NCBI GenBank assembly: GCA_017464045.1
Contig: JAFUEG010000140.1
Location: forward strand, 1 to 7,327
Length of the DNA stretch: 7,327 bases
Direction: 5' to 3'
Origin: Lachnospiraceae bacterium
Lineage (GTDB): Bacteria; Bacillota_A; Clostridia; Lachnospirales; Lachnospiraceae
Shown here: positions 5,216 through 7,327 of the stretch, piece after piece
Position numbering within the stretch: position 1 is the stretch's first letter
Layout: every line of letters begins with the position of its first letter
The notes under the pieces: model-generated
What the model was told of the DNA's origin: nothing
Database searches by the model: none
What the model saw: the letters and a program-made list of their open reading frames with translations, nothing else
Made by a program: the position numbers and the translations under genes

Positions 5216-5357
5216 TATCCTCCCAGGCGGACAAATTTAAGGGGTATTTTTGACCAAATCGGACATTTGCCCCCCATTTGACCGTGTTGGACATTTTAAG
5301 CACCTTTTTTTAACCAAGTCAGTCAGTTTTAATCCTTAATTTTACCCAACTTGGACA
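5216..5357. repeat. Repeat array B: five units, 32/28-bp spacing
   Basis: This 311-bp divergent gap has no gene but holds five degenerate direct repeats with core CCAAnTyGGACA. Their GGACA segments start at 5229, 5261, 5289, 5321 (degenerate, AGTCA) and 5353, giving steps of 32, 28, 32 and 32 bp. Most units are preceded by TGACC, TAACC or ACCC, and spacers carry AAGGGG or TTAAG and T runs. The left 50 bp match array A. The fifth unit ends 7 bp before the -35 of the response-regulator promoter, an activator-like position. The first unit lies about 90 bp upstream of the second lipoprotein's start codon. A multi-site operator controlling one or both divergent genes is the simplest reading. Confidence 0.8.
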
Positions 5358-5364
5358 ATTTATC

Positions 5365-5393
5365 TTGTTTAAAAATTAAACTTATAATATAAT
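5365..5393 (+). promoter_or_regulatory. Promoter of the response-regulator gene
   Basis: TTGTTT (5365-5370), a 17-bp spacer and TATAAT (5388-5393) form a good sigma-A promoter. A second, overlapping TATAAT (5383-5388) has the wrong spacing. Transcription would begin near 5400, giving a leader of about 42 nt with GAGGAGA (5427-5433) eight bases before the ATG. Unit five of array B lies immediately upstream, at roughly -43 to -55. Confidence 0.7.
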
Positions 5394-5441
5394 ATCCATA
5401 GTTTTTTATCACAAGCTTCAAATTATGAGGAGACATAGATA

Positions 5442-6071
5442 ATGATTAACATAATAGTTATAGATGACCATATTTTGCTTAGGGATATGATTTGCGATAC
5501 CCTTTCAAGAGAAAAGGATTTTAAGGTTATAGGTACAGCTTCCGATGCAAAGGATGCCGTATCACTCTGTGATGAATTAAATCCCGATATGGTTTTGATG
5601 GATATATGTACGGAAAACAATTCAAGCGGTATAGCCTACGGAAAAAAGATAAAGGAAAAATATCCTAAGATTAAGGTAATTGCCATGACAGGCGTGCTTG
5701 ACATTAATTTCATAGATGACGCAAAGGCTGCCAATATAGACAGCTTCGTATATAAGAATATTGGCAAGGACTCACTTGTATCCACATTAAGAAATACCAT
5801 GGATGGCTATTCACTTTATCCTAATATAAGTGTCAATCCTACATCCAAAAAAAATATTCTTACACAGCTTTCGGATAAGGAGCTTGAGGTTTTAACCTCA
5901 TATTGCAAGCTTCTTGACAGAGAGCTTGTGGCAGAGGAACTCGGTATATCCATAAGTACCTTAAAAAGCCACATTTCCTCCATATATCAAAAGACAGGCT
6001 TTGATAACCTCACCAAGCTCGCTATACATTGTATATCAAACGGATTTATAGTACCTAATCTTGAAGAATAA
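5442..6071 (+). CDS. NarL/LuxR-family response regulator
   Basis: A 209-residue two-component response regulator. The receiver domain (1-120) has the acidic pocket D8-D9, phospho-acceptor D54 (MVLMDIC), switch residue T83 (IAMTG) and the conserved K105 (FVYKN). The C-terminal LuxR-type helix-turn-helix spans about 143-206, with LSDKELEVL, then LVAEELGISISTLKSHISSI, where the recognition helix is STLKSHISSIYQKTG. Such proteins are phosphorylated by a HisKA_3-type kinase, dimerise and bind promoter DNA. The likely partner is the kinase gene converging from the right, although the two are not in one operon. The start is set by GAGGAGA eight bases upstream. The gene has its own promoter beside array B, so autoregulation, or control through the array, is possible. 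The family call is very secure; targets are unknown. Confidence 0.95.
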   Translation: MINIIVIDDHILLRDMICDTLSREKDFKVIGTASDAKDAVSLCDELNPDMVLMDICTENNSSGIAYGKKIKEKYPKIKVIAMTGVLDINFIDDAKAANIDSFVYKNIGKDSLVSTLRNTMDGYSLYPNISVNPTSKKNILTQLSDKELEVLTSYCKLLDRELVAEELGISISTLKSHISSIYQKTGFDNLTKLAIHCISNGFIVPNLEE

Positions 6072-6076
6072 TTTAT

Positions 6077-6168
6077 GGGATGAGTTTGCTGTCATATTCA
6101 GGTGCTAAGCATAGCGTTAAGTGGCAACGTGCTATGCGTGTACCTGAATATGACAGCAAAATCATCCC
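6077..6168. terminator. 92-base hairpin between convergent regulator and kinase
   Basis: Left arm 6077-6103 pairs with right arm 6142-6168 over 27 positions with one mismatch (6084/6161). Beyond a small internal loop, 6109-6115 pairs with 6131-6137, leaving an apical loop around 6117-6129. It fills nearly the whole 107-bp gap between the stop codons of the response regulator (6071) and the kinase (6179), so it probably ends both convergent transcripts. The T runs are modest (AATTTTAT on the right, AAATTATTC on the left), so it does not look like a typical intrinsic terminator. A palindromic mobile unit (MITE or REP-like) that settled between the genes is an alternative. Confidence 0.7.
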
Positions 6169-6178
6169 AATTTTATAT

Positions 6179-7327
6179 CTAAGCTGATACTTTTATTATA
6201 AATTCCGGTTCGGTTGTGACAGAAAATGTTCCGTTTATACTCTTTACCTTTCTCCTCATACCCCTTATACCCTCACTTTCGGAAATAATCGGTTTAGGCT
6301 TTGAGCCGTTATTGGTTATAATCATTGAAGTACCATCGGCATTATTATCAAGCCTGATGTCTATTACATTGCTGTCCGCATGTCTTACGGCATTGGTAAC
6401 AGCCTCTCTTATTATCTCAAAGAACACCTTTGCCTTCTCTTTATCGGCAGGCAATTCTCCGTCTACCCTTACGCTTATACCGATATTATTGTTTATTCTT
6501 ACCAGATTATCGAGATTAGCCTTTGAATCCTCACTATCCTCGAAATCAGAAAACATTCCCTTTATCATGAACTTTATCTCTGCAAATCTCTTTTCATCCT
6601 CAATATATTTCATATCCTGATTGAGATATGCCTGAAGTACGGAAAGGTTCTGTCCCAGCAGGTCATGGAATTTATTTTTTACCTTTAGCGTCTGCTCTTC
6701 TTTTTCAAGCTCCTCAAGGTTTTCTATAGTCCACTCCAGCTCTTCGTTGTTTTGGTTAATAAGCTCATTTTGCTTTTCAAGCTTTTGATTGAGCACGTAC
6801 TCCTCATTTATATCTGTAGCAGTAACCTCAAGGCCGTCTCTGCTTATATTAAATAGCCACGCATTGTCATCCACCAAAGCCATATACTCTTTGCCTATCC
6901 TGTTTGAAGAAGCCGCCTTTATATTTTTTATATAGTTATCTGTTATTCCGAGTTTTCCTATAAGTTCATACATAACCATATTTTGAAACATAATCTTGTC
7001 CTTGTTTTTCAGCACAAGTATTCCGGATACGGAATTATCTATCGTATCCTTAATCAGGTTCCTGTCTATGCCTACATTTTTATAATACAACCATTCATAC
7101 AAAGAGGTAAAATCTATAATAATCATAATAAAAATATATGCCCAAATGAGCTTTTTATCATAAATAGGCATCAGTTCTTTTTCGTTGCTGATAAAACATA
7201 ATATCACTGTCCAAATCAAAAATAATATATCCAATATATAAGAGGATGTCTTAATATTTTTCATATGAAGTTTTTTCACAAATAAATACGACTTTATTGC
7301 AATTGTAGATGCAATAAGTATTGCAAA
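6179..7327 (-). CDS. Sensor histidine kinase, HisKA_3 type, 5' partial
   Basis: The reading frame runs open off the right edge, so the N-terminus is missing; a GTG at 7279 is in frame but sits inside a hydrophobic segment (FAILIASTIAIKSYLF before it) and is not the likely start. Counting from that GTG, membrane helices lie at about 13-30 (YILDILFLIWTVILCFI) and 45-64. A PAS-like sensor region follows (78-160), then a coiled-coil signalling helix (163-200), a dimerisation helix with phospho-acceptor H205 (KFHDLLGQNLSVLQ), and an ATPase domain with N-box REAVTNAVRHA (291-301), NNG (323-325) and EGIRGMRRKV (336-345). This is the LiaS/DesK/NarX-like kinase layout that pairs with LuxR-type regulators such as the neighbour at 5442. 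The gene converges on that regulator. The membrane-bound sensor call is secure; the signal is unknown. Confidence 0.92.
   Translation of the reverse strand, partial: FAILIASTIAIKSYLFVKKLHMKNIKTSSYILDILFLIWTVILCFISNEKELMPIYDKKLIWAYIFIMIIIDFTSLYEWLYYKNVGIDRNLIKDTIDNSVSGILVLKNKDKIMFQNMVMYELIGKLGITDNYIKNIKAASSNRIGKEYMALVDDNAWLFNISRDGLEVTATDINEEYVLNQKLEKQNELINQNNEELEWTIENLEELEKEEQTLKVKNKFHDLLGQNLSVLQAYLNQDMKYIEDEKRFAEIKFMIKGMFSDFEDSEDSKANLDNLVRINNNIGISVRVDGELPADKEKAKVFFEIIREAVTNAVRHADSNVIDIRLDNNADGTSMIITNNGSKPKPIISESEGIRGMRRKVKSINGTFSVTTEPEFIIKVSA

Noticed and set aside
6216..6620. A 134-residue hydrophobic plus-strand frame inside the kinase gene
   Set aside because: It is the antisense shadow of the conserved ATPase domain; its hydrophobicity follows from the reverse complement of charged codons, and it has no ribosome site.

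Overview
The window looks like chromosomal DNA from a low-GC Gram-positive Clostridia, most probably a Lachnospiraceae relative (Butyrivibrio, Roseburia or Eubacterium-like). Reasons: strongly AT-rich intergenic DNA, purine-rich GGAGG-type ribosome binding sites, lipoproteins with a Cys-Gly-Lys-Asp start after the lipobox and a Thr/Glu/Ala linker, a DUF4428-type zinc-ribbon protein and an AlbA_2-type regulator. This placement rests on style and family membership, not on a marker gene.

Layout, left to right. A small lipoprotein (101-463, minus) is followed by an intergenic block with three 32-bp-spaced repeat units (array A). A HigBA-type toxin-antitoxin operon (734-1374, minus) follows, with an intact antitoxin, a frameshifted toxin, a clear promoter with twin palindromic operators, and a strong terminator. 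A gene-poor stretch (1441-2014) holds a decayed copy of a downstream gene and about ten copies of a 10-mer (TGGTATAGTT-like). Next come an AlbA_2/HATPase_c_4/winged-helix regulator (2015-3382, minus), an intact DUF4428 zinc-ribbon protein (3633-4388, minus) and a second lipoprotein (4465-5130, minus). A divergent intergenic region carries five repeat units (array B). A NarL/LuxR-type response regulator (5442-6071, plus) then faces a sensor histidine kinase (6179-7327, minus, 5' end outside the window) across a very long hairpin.

How the parts may work together. The kinase and response regulator are a plausible two-component pair, arranged convergently rather than as one operon. Each lipoprotein gene has one of the two related repeat arrays upstream, and array B also ends just before the -35 of the response-regulator promoter. 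The arrays therefore look like the receiving end of a shared regulatory circuit for surface lipoproteins. The repeat core, CCAAGTTGGACA, resembles a VirR/LytTR-type half-site, although the regulator encoded here is a LuxR type, so the cognate factor is open. The middle of the window (about 690-3700) looks like accessory DNA: a toxin-antitoxin module, a duplicated and decayed gene end, iterated short repeats and an AlbA_2 regulator.
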